64,000 nt of DNA from UBA5070 sp035352895 (GCA_035352895.1 DAOPYN010000013.1:1-64000), one strand, 5' to 3'. Numbered from the stretch's first letter, positions 44,569-53,347 are shown. Numbers and translations are program-made. Notes: generated by a model not told the origin, from the sequence alone.

Positions 44569-45591
44569 ATGAACTACGCCGAAGCCGGGGTATCCCTCGA
44601 GCGCTCCGACAAGGTAAAGAACAACATCGCCCAAGCCGTGAAGAGCACCTTCGGCCCCCGTGTCATGGGTGGATTCGGCGGATTCGGCGGTTGTTTCGAT
44701 GCCCGCAACCTGGGCGTGTCGCCCGTGCTGGTTTCCAGCTGCGACGGCGTGGGCACCAAGCTCAAGCTCGCCTTCCAGTCGGGAATCCACAACACCGTGG
44801 GGCAGGACATCGTCAACCACTGCGTGGACGACATCCTGGTGCAGGGCGCCAAGCCCTTGTTCTTCCTGGACTACATCGCGACCGGGCGTCTTCAGGACGG
44901 GGTCGTGGAAAACATCGTCGACGGTCTGGCCAAGGCTTGCCGCGAGAACGGTGCTTCCCTGATCGGTGGGGAAACCGCCGAGATGCCTGGATTCTATCCG
45001 GACGGCGAATACGACTTGGCTGGCTACATCGTGGGCGTTGTGGAGCGCGAGAACCTCCTGGACGGCTCGCGGATCAAGGCCGGGAACGTCATCCTGGCCC
45101 TGGGTAGCGCTGGACTCCACACCAACGGGTATTCGTTGGCCCGCAAGGTGTTCTTCGACAAGGCCAAGCTTTCCCTGGACGCGCGGTTGGACGGTCTGAA
45201 CGGATCGTTGCGCGAAGCCTTGATGGCTCCGCACCGCTCCTATCTCAAGGCGCTTCTTCCCCTGGTGGAAGAAAAGGCCGTCAACGGCATGGTGCACCTG
45301 ACCGGCGGCGGTTTCCAGGGGAACATTCCCCGCGTGCTGCCCGCCGACTGCGACGCGGTGATCGATCGTCGCAATTGGGAGGTTCCGGCCCTGTTCCGTC
45401 ACATCGCCGATCTGGGTCAGATCGAGCGCGACGAGATGGATCGGACCTTCAACATGGGGCTGGGCATGCTCGTGGTGGTGGATGCCGAACGCGCCGACGA
45501 ACTGCGTGCGCGCATGGTGGAATCGGGAGAGACCGTCCACGTGGTGGGCCACATCGCCAAGGGTTCCAACACCGTCCGTCTGCTGGGCTGA
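44569..45591 (+). CDS. purM: Phosphoribosylformylglycinamidine cyclo-ligase
   Basis: A 340-residue AIR synthetase of the purine pathway that closes the imidazole ring using ATP. Family motifs include SCDGVGTKLKLAF, VDDILVQGAKPLFFLDYIA, LIGGETAEMPGFY and GLHTNGYSLARKV. ATG at 44569 has GAGGA about 10 bases upstream; the in-frame region before it contains the terminator of the preceding gene. No other pur gene is nearby. Confidence 0.96.
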   Translation: MNYAEAGVSLERSDKVKNNIAQAVKSTFGPRVMGGFGGFGGCFDARNLGVSPVLVSSCDGVGTKLKLAFQSGIHNTVGQDIVNHCVDDILVQGAKPLFFLDYIATGRLQDGVVENIVDGLAKACRENGASLIGGETAEMPGFYPDGEYDLAGYIVGVVERENLLDGSRIKAGNVILALGSAGLHTNGYSLARKVFFDKAKLSLDARLDGLNGSLREALMAPHRSYLKALLPLVEEKAVNGMVHLTGGGFQGNIPRVLPADCDAVIDRRNWEVPALFRHIADLGQIERDEMDRTFNMGLGMLVVVDAERADELRARMVESGETVHVVGHIAKGSNTVRLLG

Positions 45592-45667
45592 GTTCGCGTC
45601 ACCTCCCGGCTCCCTCGCCCGACGGGAGGGCTCCTGTCCATTGCCGGGCGAGGCCGAGGTCCATGCC

Positions 45668-47098
45668 ATGAAATTGCATTTCCACAACACTCTCGGGCGC
45701 AAGCTCCAGGAGTTCGAGCCTCTCCAGCCGGGGCGTGTGGGAATGTACTGTTGCGGGCCCACGGTGTACCACTACGCGCACATCGGGAACCTCCGCACCT
45801 ACGTCAACGAGGATTTCCTGCGCCGCGTCCTGGAATATGCGGGATACGAGGTGAACCACGTGGTGAACATCACCGACGTCGGACACCTCACATCGGATGC
45901 CGACGATGGCGACGACAAGATGGAGAAGGGTGCCGCCCGCGAGGGACGCACGGTCTGGGAGATCGCCGCCCACTACACCGAGGCGTTCCTTCGCGACTGG
46001 GAGCGTTTGAACCTGAAGGCTCCCACCCATTGGCCCAAGGCCACGGACTACATCGCCCAGCAGATCGACCTGGTGCGGGAGCTGGAGTCGCGCGGCTTCA
46101 CCTACAGGACCGGCGAGGCGGTCTACTTCGATACCGCGAAGTTCCCCCGCTACGGGCATTTCGCGGGGATCAAGATGGACGATCTCCGGGCCGGTGCGCG
46201 GGTGGACCTGGGGGACAAGAAGAGTCCGACGGATTTCGCGCTGTGGAAGGTCTCTCCCAAGGACAAACGGCGGGCCATGGAGTGGGACAGTCCCTGGGGC
46301 GTGGGGTTCCCGGGATGGCACGTGGAGTGCAGCGCCATGTCCACGGCGCTGATCGGGAGGACCTTGGACATCCACTGCGGCGGCACCGACCACATCCGCG
46401 TGCACCACACCAACGAGATCGCCCAGAGCGAGTGCGCCCACGACGGGGCCCCCTTCGCCCGCTTCTGGCTGCACAACGAATTCCTGAAGACCGAGGACTC
46501 CGACAAGATGTCCAAGTCCTCCGGCGAATTCCTCACCCTCCAGGTGCTGGTGGACCGCGGCTTCCACGCCCTGGACTACCGCTACTTCTGCGCCACGGCG
46601 CACTACCGGAAGTTCCTCACCTTCTCGTGGGGAAACCTGGAAGCCGCCCGCGAGGCGCATCGCGCCTTCCGTCGCCGCACCGCCCCCCTGGTGGCCGCAG
46701 CGAAGGCCGCGGAGAAGACCGCCCCGATGCCGGACGTTGCCAGAACCTGGCAAGATCGTTTCGAGGAGGCGTTGGGACAGGATCTGAACATCCCCAAGGC
46801 GCTGGGAGTGGCGCAGACCCTGGCCCGCGAGACCGGACTGGCCGAAGCGATCCGGGGGGCGCTCCTCCTGGACTGGGACCGCGTGCTGGGTCTTTCCCTG
46901 GAAACGAACCTGCCGGAACCCGAAGGGGAGGCGGTGGACCAGGCCGAGGTGGCTCGCATCGAGGCTCTGGTGTCGGCGCGAACGGTGGCTCGCGAGTCCA
47001 AGAACTGGCCGGAGGCCGATCGGATCCGCAAGGAATTGGCCGATCTGAAGGTCGTGGTGACCGACACTCCCGCGGGGCCGACCTGGAAGAAGGGGTGA
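45668..47098 (+). CDS. cysS: Cysteinyl-tRNA synthetase
   Basis: A 476-residue class I synthetase. The first ATP motif HIGN occurs in YHYAHIGNLRTY and the second as KMSKS. Zinc ligands are in MYCCGPTVY, HVECSAMS and HHTNEIAQSE. It charges cysteine onto tRNA-Cys. The ATG at 45668 is in frame; an ATG at 45663 is not. The 76-base gap after purM contains an interrupted CCTCCCG/CGGGAGG pair without a U-tract. Confidence 0.96.
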   Translation: MKLHFHNTLGRKLQEFEPLQPGRVGMYCCGPTVYHYAHIGNLRTYVNEDFLRRVLEYAGYEVNHVVNITDVGHLTSDADDGDDKMEKGAAREGRTVWEIAAHYTEAFLRDWERLNLKAPTHWPKATDYIAQQIDLVRELESRGFTYRTGEAVYFDTAKFPRYGHFAGIKMDDLRAGARVDLGDKKSPTDFALWKVSPKDKRRAMEWDSPWGVGFPGWHVECSAMSTALIGRTLDIHCGGTDHIRVHHTNEIAQSECAHDGAPFARFWLHNEFLKTEDSDKMSKSSGEFLTLQVLVDRGFHALDYRYFCATAHYRKFLTFSWGNLEAAREAHRAFRRRTAPLVAAAKAAEKTAPMPDVARTWQDRFEEALGQDLNIPKALGVAQTLARETGLAEAIRGALLLDWDRVLGLSLETNLPEPEGEAVDQAEVARIEALVSARTVARESKNWPEADRIRKELADLKVVVTDTPAGPTWKKG

Positions 47099-47252
47099 TC
47101 GGAGCGCTCCCGGCGGTGCGATCGCGGCGTTGGCGAGTATACTTCAGGAACAGATGGTTTTCGCGTCCCTCCGTCCTTCGATGTCCCTGCCGGGATCCTC
47201 GGGGCGAACGGAGTTCATCGACGCCCGTTTCGGTACGCAGAGGAGATGCAGC

Positions 47253-47885
47253 ATGAATACCCACCCCTGGAAGATGGACGACGACGACGACGAGGACTCG
47301 CACTGCCCCGACTGCCATGGCAAGGAGAAGGACAAGGAAGAGAGCCTGGAGAAGAAGCTCTCCGAGAGCTTCCTCAAGAATCGTCGCGTGTTCCTGTGGG
47401 GACAGGTCGACGACAAGTCGGCCAAGGAAGTGGTCGCCCGGCTTCTGTATCTGGATAGCCTGAGCCAGGAGGATATCGTCCTTCTGGTGAACAGCCCGGG
47501 AGGCGTGATCACCTCCGGAACGGCCATCCTGGACGCCATGGATGCGGTGAAATCCGACGTGGTCACCGTGGTGATGGGGCAGGCCGCATCCATGGGCGCG
47601 GTGATCGCCGCCTACGGAGCCAAGGGCAAGCGCTACGCATGGAAGCGCAGCAGGGTCATGATCCACCAGCCGTTGATTTCCGGAACCATGTACGGACCGG
47701 CGTCGGACATCCAGATCCAAGCCGAGGAGATGCTCCGCATCCGCCGCGAACTCAACCAGCTCCTGGCGGACGCTTCGGGCAAGACCCTGGAGCAACTGGA
47801 GATCGACACCGACCGCGACAACATCATGACCGCCACCGAGGCCTGCTCCTACGGATTGGTGGACAAGGTCGAAAACTTCTCCTGA
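47253..47885 (+). CDS. clpP: ClpP family serine protease with acidic CxxCH N-terminus
   Basis: A 210-residue ClpP-fold protease. The catalytic serine lies in GQAASMGAVIAA, the histidine in VMIHQPL and the aspartate in DRDNIM. NSPGGVITSGTAILD and FLWGQVDD are typical. The first 30 residues are unusual: a poly-Asp run (DDDDDED) followed by HCPDCHG and a Lys/Glu-rich stretch, replacing the normal N-terminal pore loops that contact ClpX or ClpA. ATG at 47253 has AGAGGAGA about 6 bases upstream. No clpX or tig is adjacent. It is either a second, specialised ClpP or the main one with altered docking. Confidence 0.9.
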   Translation: MNTHPWKMDDDDDEDSHCPDCHGKEKDKEESLEKKLSESFLKNRRVFLWGQVDDKSAKEVVARLLYLDSLSQEDIVLLVNSPGGVITSGTAILDAMDAVKSDVVTVVMGQAASMGAVIAAYGAKGKRYAWKRSRVMIHQPLISGTMYGPASDIQIQAEEMLRIRRELNQLLADASGKTLEQLEIDTDRDNIMTATEACSYGLVDKVENFS

Positions 47886-47911
47886 CGGAATCCGACGCTC
47901 CTTCCGGCGCG

Positions 47912-47930
47912 TTTGACGGAATCCGTCAAA
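47912..47930. promoter_or_regulatory. Perfect 19-bp palindrome between clpP and the pseudouridine synthase gene
   Basis: TTTGACGGA-A-TCCGTCAAA, with 9-base perfect arms. A related half-site (TGACGGAATCCGACG) overlaps the clpP stop at 47883. It could be an operator or a short 3' hairpin; the stem lacks a U-tract. Confidence 0.35.
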
Positions 47931-47982
47931 TATCCTCGGGTCGACGTCCGGTCTCGCGGTCGTCGGCACGGGAGGGCTCCTG

Positions 47983-48918
47983 ATGGCTGTTCTTCCCGGC
48001 GACGACGGTCCCTACGTGTTCGCTAGCGTGGTCCCCTCCCCAGGGGGAGCCGCGCTCGTGGAGTACTTGGCGGGCCGCTTCACCTACCGTTCCCGCGAAC
48101 AATGGCTGGAGCGCATCCGCGCGGGCGATGTGCGCATCGGTGGCGAGGATCGGCCTTCTCCGGATCGGATCCTGGTCGCGGGGGAGGCGCTGGAATGCAT
48201 CCACCGCGACTACGTGGAGCCCGAAATCCCCACCGATTGGCGGATCGTGGCTCTGGGCGACGATTGGCTCGCCGTGGCCAAACCTTCCGGCATGCCCGTC
48301 CATTCCACGCCCAGGATCTACCGTCAAAGCCTGGTGTGGCAGGTCCGCAAGTTGTGGGGAGCGGATTGGTCGCCCGTCCACCGCATCGACCGCGACACCT
48401 CGGGGCTGGTCCTGTTCGCCCGTGGATCCCGGCTTCTGGGGTGGCTCAACCGGGCCTTCGAGCATCGACGGGTGGAAAAGGTCTATCTGGCCCGGGTCCA
48501 TGGACGCGTGGACGAGGCGATGGTCGCCGACGGCCCCATCGGGTCCGCCGACGATCCGGAAATCTCCGTGCGCCAGGCCGTCCGCTCCGAGGGCAGGGAG
48601 GCGCGGACGGAAATCCGTCCGATCGCACCCGGACCCGACTGCACGACGTGGATCCTTGCCAGGCCCTTCCAGGGACGCATGCACCAGATCCGGGTGCATT
48701 GCCAGAGTCTTGGCCACCCGCTGGTGGGGGATCTCCTCTACGATGGCCGGGAGGGGGAGGGGTACAAGCGCCGTGCCGGGGCCGACCCGTCCGAATCGCC
48801 GCTCGAACGCCTGCAACTGCACGCCTACCAGTTGCGATTCCACCCCGCACCGCCGGGGACTCTTCCCGATCTCCTGAGATGCCCTTCGGAATCCTTTCCC
48901 TTTCCTGGTCCCATGTGA
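47983..48918 (+). CDS. RluA-family pseudouridine synthase
   Basis: A 311-residue protein with an N-terminal S4-like region (SREQWLERIRAGDVRIGG) and a RluA-type catalytic domain. The catalytic aspartate is in VHRIDRDTSGLVLFAR, and VAKPSGMPVH and GRMHQIRVHCQSLGHPLVGD are conserved. It isomerises uridines in rRNA or tRNA; the target cannot be predicted because RluA, RluC, RluD and TruC types share these motifs. ATG at 47983 follows GGAGGG. Confidence 0.9.
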   Translation: MAVLPGDDGPYVFASVVPSPGGAALVEYLAGRFTYRSREQWLERIRAGDVRIGGEDRPSPDRILVAGEALECIHRDYVEPEIPTDWRIVALGDDWLAVAKPSGMPVHSTPRIYRQSLVWQVRKLWGADWSPVHRIDRDTSGLVLFARGSRLLGWLNRAFEHRRVEKVYLARVHGRVDEAMVADGPIGSADDPEISVRQAVRSEGREARTEIRPIAPGPDCTTWILARPFQGRMHQIRVHCQSLGHPLVGDLLYDGREGEGYKRRAGADPSESPLERLQLHAYQLRFHPAPPGTLPDLLRCPSESFPFPGPM

Positions 48919-48931
48919 TAGACTGGAAACT

Positions 48932-49879
48932 GTGATCCACCAACCCTCGAGGACGTGTCGCATCGTGCTGCTCTCCGATCAGCCGATGGCGGAGCGGTTC
49001 GGCCAGATCCTCCTGCAGGTGGCTTCCGAGCAGTTGTGGCTGCAGGTGCAGTGCAATGCCGAGGCCACACCGCCCTCTCCAGGCGAAGTCGTGGTGGTGG
49101 TGGCGGATGCCGGGATGGAAGCCCAGGTGCCCTGGATCGAGCAGGACCAGTTGGTCGCCTGCCGACTGGAACTGCCCCGGGACCTTCGCGAATCCGATGT
49201 GGCCACCCTGACGGAATGGGTGCTCAGCGTGGGCAGGCTCCAGGTGGAGAGGGTCTCGCTGCGCAGGCTGGTGGATCGGTTCGAGGAACGGATCAAGCGG
49301 GATTCGGGGCGCGTGCGGATGGCCGATCTCCTCCAGGAAGCCAACAATCGCCTCCAGGAACAGTCGGTGCGCGACGGACTCACGGGGATCCCCAACCGCA
49401 GGCGCTTCGAAGAACATTTCGATTTCCTCTGGGGGCGCGCGGTTGGCGATTGCGTGCCCATCACCTTGATCCTTTCAGACATCGACTTCTTCAAGAAGCT
49501 CAACGACCGATTGGGGCATCAGGCTGGCGACCGCTGTCTGCAGGAGGTGGCCCACAAGCTCGCGGGACTGGTGGAGGGGGAAGACGATCTGGTCGCCCGA
49601 TACGGAGGCGAGGAGTTCGTCGTGCTGCTGTGGGACGCCGATCGCCAACGTGCGCAGCAGATGGCGGAAAAGCTCCGGATCGGCGTGCGCGAACTGGGTA
49701 TCGCCCATCCCGACCATCCCGCGGGAATCGTGACCATCAGCCTGGGCGTGACCTGTGCCACACCCTCGTTGACATCTTCTGCCGAGGACTTCCTGCACCA
49801 GGCCGACGACCTTCTGTACCATGCGAAGAGTGCTGGACGCGACCGGTGGGAGATCCTCCCTGCGGAGGGGGGGGCATGA
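48932..49879 (+). CDS. Diguanylate cyclase (GGDEF) with N-terminal receiver-like region
   Basis: A 315-residue cytoplasmic protein. Residues about 8-100 have the alternating strand/helix pattern of a degenerate receiver domain (IVLLSDQPMAERFGQILLQ, then EVVVVVADAG) without a clear phospho-acceptor aspartate. A coiled-coil-like linker leads to a GGDEF domain with ILSDIDFFKKLND and the active GGEEF motif at 225-229. It should make c-di-GMP. The inhibitory RxxD I-site is not present: the corresponding residues are EGED. Start is GTG at 48932. Its stop overlaps the CheX-like gene (ATGA). Confidence 0.92.
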   Translation: MIHQPSRTCRIVLLSDQPMAERFGQILLQVASEQLWLQVQCNAEATPPSPGEVVVVVADAGMEAQVPWIEQDQLVACRLELPRDLRESDVATLTEWVLSVGRLQVERVSLRRLVDRFEERIKRDSGRVRMADLLQEANNRLQEQSVRDGLTGIPNRRRFEEHFDFLWGRAVGDCVPITLILSDIDFFKKLNDRLGHQAGDRCLQEVAHKLAGLVEGEDDLVARYGGEEFVVLLWDADRQRAQQMAEKLRIGVRELGIAHPDHPAGIVTISLGVTCATPSLTSSAEDFLHQADDLLYHAKSAGRDRWEILPAEGGA

Positions 49880-50382
49880 TCCATCCGAGAGTCGTGGTGG
49901 ATGGCGAAGGTGGCGAGCCTTTGAAGAACCTCGTGCCCACCTTCAAGATGTGCGCCTTGCAGGCGTTGCGGACGGTGGTGCGGATCCCGGTGCTGGCGGG
50001 GTCGGGTTGGCTGGTCTGGCCCTCCTACGCGGCCTCCGTGGAGACGGGTGCCGCGGTCGGATTCGCTGGAAGCCACTGGAAGTGCCAGTGCGTGGTCTCC
50101 AGCGACGAGCGCCTGCGCGTCCTGTTGAGGCCCGATCTGGATCTGGAGCTGTGGGTGGACGCCCTGGGGGAAGTCGCCAACACCATCTGCGGGTTGCTCC
50201 AGGGGCGGGAGGATTTCCGGGCCGTGTTCGGAACCATGCTGCAATCGCCCCCCGTGGGCATGCTGAATGGGCGCATCCGCATCCAAGGGTGGACCGTATC
50301 CGGGACCATGACCGCCCAAGCGTACGGGGATGTCCAATTCGCCTTCGGGATCCGCCGAGTGGAAAGCAATCGTCAGCTCTGA
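49876..50382 (+). CDS. CheX/CheC-family phosphatase-like domain protein
   Basis: A 168-residue protein. The phosphatase signature of the CheC/CheX/FliY family, (D/S)x3Ex2N followed 22 residues later by P, is met exactly: Asp95, Glu99, Asn102 and Pro125 in VDALGEVANTICGL...QSPP. The rest has the mixed strand/helix character of CheX. CheX-type proteins remove phosphate from receiver domains such as CheY. ATG at 49876 overlaps the cyclase stop, so the two are translationally coupled. It may act on the receiver-like N-terminus of the cyclase or on another response regulator. Confidence 0.75.
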   Translation: MIHPRVVVDGEGGEPLKNLVPTFKMCALQALRTVVRIPVLAGSGWLVWPSYAASVETGAAVGFAGSHWKCQCVVSSDERLRVLLRPDLDLELWVDALGEVANTICGLLQGREDFRAVFGTMLQSPPVGMLNGRIRIQGWTVSGTMTAQAYGDVQFAFGIRRVESNRQL

Positions 50383-50422
50383 GGCTGTGTTCCCCGTCCA
50401 TCGGGGGATTCCGGCTTCGAGC

Positions 50423-51574
50423 CTATCTGCCACCCCACAGTCCGATGTCGCAGGTGGTTCCGTCCATGTCCTTGCACAGGCGGGGCCCCTTGTCCAAGAG
50501 TGGGCTGTGGGCGGACAGGGCCCAGGGCCCGGTTCCGGGTGGTTCGCGCAAGGGCCTTCGCGGAATCCACCAGGAGGCGGTGTCGAGAGCGCGTCGACGG
50601 GCTAGTTCCAGGCGGCGGGCGGTGTCCGAACCGCGCAGGACGGGATCGCGCCTCCAGTTGCCGAAACGGTCCGGAAGGGTGTCCGCCTTCCAGGATCCAG
50701 ATCCCGCGGGGCCGCGAACGATGGCCTCGCCGCGGTGTCCGAAGAAGCAATTGCCCTCCAGGCGGGCGAGCCCCACTCCGTCGAACCGGATTCCGTCGGT
50801 GCTCCCTTCCAGAAACAGGTTTCCCCACAGGTGGGGAGACGATCTGCGCGAAACCACGTCGGAAACGACGCTGCGATGGAACAAGCTGTGCCGCACCGCC
50901 GGTGCGCCGCCTCCCAGCACGGCCACGCCCACTCCGCATCGCAGGAAGGAGGCATGGGCCACCTCGCCATCGCCACCCAGGAAGGTGATGCCCGTGCGCG
51001 CCTGCGAGATCTCCAGCCAGGCGAGTCTCACCTGCTTCGGAGACGTCCGGTCCAGACGGATGCCTCCCCAGGACAAACCCTTCGCCAGGGAATCGGGCAG
51101 AAAACGGACGGGAGCGGACGGTTTGCCCTCCACCAGAAGAGTACCTCCCGCCATCACCAGGAGACTGGTGCCGTCCTGGTTCGTGGAATCCGGGCAGGCG
51201 TCGCGGGAAGCCATCTGCACTTCCACGCCCGGTCCGATGGTCAACGTCTGTCCGGGCCCCACCACGACCGTTCCGGAAAGCCGCAGGATGCCGTCGCGAC
51301 GGGTCCATCCGACCTGCTTGCGCGTCAATGGCCCGCACAGACCTTCGGGGCGCTTGCGGAGCCGGGGCGCGTCGGGGGCCTCGGGTCGTTTCGCCTTCGG
51401 GGGGGGGGCGCTCCGCGACTCCTGGTGGAGATCGGGCGCCAGGAGCGATGAAGGTGGTGTGTCCTGGCCCTGCTCGACGGCCCCGAGAACAGGCGACTCG
51501 TGGGGAGTGGGCTCGCGGGCACTGGAAGGTTCCGAGCCCCAGAGGCTGGCGGTGAGGATCAGGATCGCACGCAC
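50423..51574 (-). CDS. Secreted right-handed parallel beta-helix protein
   Basis: A 383-residue protein with a signal peptide and a Pro-rich linker of about 60 residues. Parallel beta-helix (PbH1-type) coils then run from about residue 95 to 290: LRLSGTVVVGPGQTLTIGPG, TLLVEGKPSAPVRF, GGIRLDRTS, then WLEISQARTGITF and ASFLRCGVGVAVLGG. Such folds are found in pectate-lyase-like and polysaccharide-binding proteins. No catalytic signature is visible. Start is GTG at 51574. It is convergent with the CheX-like gene and divergent from the DUF475 gene. Confidence 0.75.
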   Translation of the reverse strand: MRAILILTASLWGSEPSSAREPTPHESPVLGAVEQGQDTPPSSLLAPDLHQESRSAPPPKAKRPEAPDAPRLRKRPEGLCGPLTRKQVGWTRRDGILRLSGTVVVGPGQTLTIGPGVEVQMASRDACPDSTNQDGTSLLVMAGGTLLVEGKPSAPVRFLPDSLAKGLSWGGIRLDRTSPKQVRLAWLEISQARTGITFLGGDGEVAHASFLRCGVGVAVLGGGAPAVRHSLFHRSVVSDVVSRRSSPHLWGNLFLEGSTDGIRFDGVGLARLEGNCFFGHRGEAIVRGPAGSGSWKADTLPDRFGNWRRDPVLRGSDTARRLELARRRALDTASWWIPRRPLREPPGTGPWALSAHSPLLDKGPRLCKDMDGTTCDIGLWGGR

Positions 51575-51658
51575 GCGTCCAGTCTACCATCCACGGCGAT
51601 CCGTAGATGTTTTTACGTTCCAGACCTCAGTTGCCCACCCAAATCTCCTGGAGAATCC

Positions 51659-52720
51659 ATGAAATCGCTGTTTAGAAGCTTCGGAGGCTCGTTCGTCTTC
51701 ACCATCGTGTGTCTGACGACGGCGTTCTGGATCGGATACCGGGCCGGCGGATCCCTCGCGGCCGGCTTCGCGGCATTGTTCACCGCGGGGATGCTGGGCA
51801 TCCTGGAAGTCTCCCTTTCCTTCGACAATGCCGTGGTCAACGCCAAGGTGCTGACGGGCATGTCCCAATTCTGGCGCAAGATGTTCCTGACTGTCGGCGT
51901 TTTGATCGCCGTCTTCGGAATGCGGGTGGTGTTTCCGTTGATCATCGTGTGGGCCGTGGGCGATGCGACCGCCGGCGAAGTCCTTCGCATGACCTGGGAG
52001 AATCCCGCCAAGTTCCAGGAAACCTTGGTGAACCAGCATGTCGTGGTGGCGGGTTTCGGCGGAGCTTTCCTATGGATGGTCTTCACCCGGTTCTTCTTCG
52101 ACCACGAGAAGGACACCCACTGGCTTTCCTTCCTGGAAAAGCCCCTGGCCAAGGCCGGAAAGATGGAGGCCGTGTGGGTCACCTTCACCATGATCATCAG
52201 CTTCGTTTTTTCCCGCTTCATTCCCGACGGGCACGGACCGGCCTTCCTTTCCGCTTCCATGATGGGCATCCTGGTGTTCCTGATGGTGGAAGGACTTTCG
52301 TCCATCTTGAATGGCGAGGAAGAGGAGAGCTCCACCGGGGACGTGGTCAGAACCGCCGGAACGGCGGGATTCGCCTCGTTCGCCTACCTGGAAGTCCTGG
52401 ACGCCTCGTTCTCCTTCGATGGCGTGATCGGAGCCTTCGCCATCACCAACAACCTGTTCATCATCGCCCTGGGGTTGGGGATCGGCGCCATGTTCGTGCG
52501 TTCGCTCACCATCAAGCTGGTGGAAGTGGGGACGCTGCAGACCTACACCTACCTGGAACACGGGGCTTTCTGGGCCATCGGTGCGCTTTCCCTGATCATG
52601 TACCTGAGCGCGGCGGGCAACCACATCCCCGAAGTGGTCTCCGGTACCGTGGGCCTGGTCTTGATCGCGGCCAGCTTCGTGACCAGCGTGATCTCCAATC
52701 GCCGCGCCGCCCAGGCCTGA
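51659..52720 (+). CDS. DUF475/TerC-like integral membrane protein
   Basis: A 353-residue protein with about nine hydrophobic segments. The two paired acidic motifs of the TerC/YkoY/DUF475 superfamily are visible: EVSLSFDNAVVNAKVL near residue 52 and DASFSFDGVIGAFAITNN near residue 250. TerC-like proteins export or bind metals, often Mn. DUF475 members are the stand-alone bacterial branch. ATG at 51659; longer frames upstream overlap the divergent gene. A perfect 10-bp hairpin follows. Confidence 0.85.
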   Translation: MKSLFRSFGGSFVFTIVCLTTAFWIGYRAGGSLAAGFAALFTAGMLGILEVSLSFDNAVVNAKVLTGMSQFWRKMFLTVGVLIAVFGMRVVFPLIIVWAVGDATAGEVLRMTWENPAKFQETLVNQHVVVAGFGGAFLWMVFTRFFFDHEKDTHWLSFLEKPLAKAGKMEAVWVTFTMIISFVFSRFIPDGHGPAFLSASMMGILVFLMVEGLSSILNGEEEESSTGDVVRTAGTAGFASFAYLEVLDASFSFDGVIGAFAITNNLFIIALGLGIGAMFVRSLTIKLVEVGTLQTYTYLEHGAFWAIGALSLIMYLSAAGNHIPEVVSGTVGLVLIAASFVTSVISNRRAAQA

Positions 52721-52729
52721 GCATCGCTC

Positions 52730-52762
52730 GCTACCCGCCAAGAGGGCGGGTAGCTACATTTC
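52730..52762 (+). terminator. Hairpin terminator after the DUF475 gene
   Basis: GCTACCCGCC (52730-52739), loop of 5, GGCGGGTAGC (52745-52754): a perfect 10-bp stem followed by TACATTT. The short U-poor tail keeps confidence moderate. Confidence 0.65.
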
Positions 52763-52804
52763 GGAGCTGTTCTTGAACCACTTCCATTTGAAAGGATGAC
52801 CATC

Positions 52805-53032
52805 ATGGCAATCACAAAAGTCTGGCTCGACGAATCCGAGAACGAGTGCACCATGTGCGGCGCTTGCGAGGCCGTGGCGGATTCCGTGTTCTCCGTTCCG
52901 GAAAAGATGACCGTGAAGGCCGGTGTCGACTTCTCCAAGTTCGAATCCGAAATCAAGGAAGCCGCGGACGGTTGCCCGGTCGCCACCATCGCCTACGCCG
53001 AAGACGGCTCGAGCAAGCGCGCCAACGCCTAA
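52805..53032 (+). CDS. Small single-cluster ferredoxin
   Basis: A 75-residue ferredoxin with four cysteines suited to one [4Fe-4S] (or [3Fe-4S]) cluster: CTMCGAC near residue 16 and DGCPVATI near residue 58. The ATG at 52805 is preferred over 52796 because AAGGA at 52790-52794 is too close to the latter. It is a low-potential electron carrier whose partner is unknown. A strong terminator follows. Confidence 0.88.
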   Translation: MAITKVWLDESENECTMCGACEAVADSVFSVPEKMTVKAGVDFSKFESEIKEAADGCPVATIAYAEDGSSKRANA

Positions 53033-53056
53033 GCGAACGCCTCGCTCCATGCATCC

Positions 53057-53098
53057 GGTCCCGGATCCCCCGGTGGGGTCCGGGACCTTTCGTTTCTT
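53057..53098 (+). terminator. Strong intrinsic terminator after ferredoxin
   Basis: GGTCCCGGA-T-CCCC (53057-53070), loop CGGT, GGGG-TCCGGGACC (53075-53087): a 13-bp stem with one bulge, followed by TTTCGTTTCTT. Confidence 0.9.
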
Positions 53099-53152
53099 GG
53101 GCTGGACGTGCGGCTGGGGAAGTGGGATACTCCTGCCTCACGGAGGACCGCG

Positions 53153-53347
53153 ATGTCCATGGCCCAAGCAAGTTCCGCGTATTTTCGAATTCCCAAATTC
53201 ACCCACGGAGACCTGGAAGAGGTGATGCAGACCTTCCGTCCCCAGGAGTATGGGGACTTGGCACCCGACCAGGACCTTCCCTTCTATCCCTTTCCCGGCG
53301 CGCCCGCCGCCGACGAAGACGCCTTTCTGCCTCCTCCCACCCACTGA
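53153..53347 (+). CDS. Small acidic hypothetical protein
   Basis: A 64-residue protein with no recognised family. ATG at 53153 has GGAGG at 53142-53146, with ideal spacing, and a TATACT-like box is not visible. The sequence has a short helix (THGDLEEVMQTFRPQEYG) and a Pro/Asp-rich end (PFPGAPAADEDAFLPPP). The good ribosome site argues it is real. It lies between a terminator and the convergent giant gene, so it should have its own promoter. Confidence 0.55.
   Translation: MSMAQASSAYFRIPKFTHGDLEEVMQTFRPQEYGDLAPDQDLPFYPFPGAPAADEDAFLPPPTH

Noticed and set aside
45602..45630. Terminator between purM and cysS
   Set aside because: The CCTCCCG/CGGGAGG pair has a long loop and no U-run.
47253..47330. 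CPDCH in ClpP as a cytochrome c heme site
   Set aside because: There is no export signal and heme c attachment occurs outside the cytoplasm; zinc or redox function is more likely.
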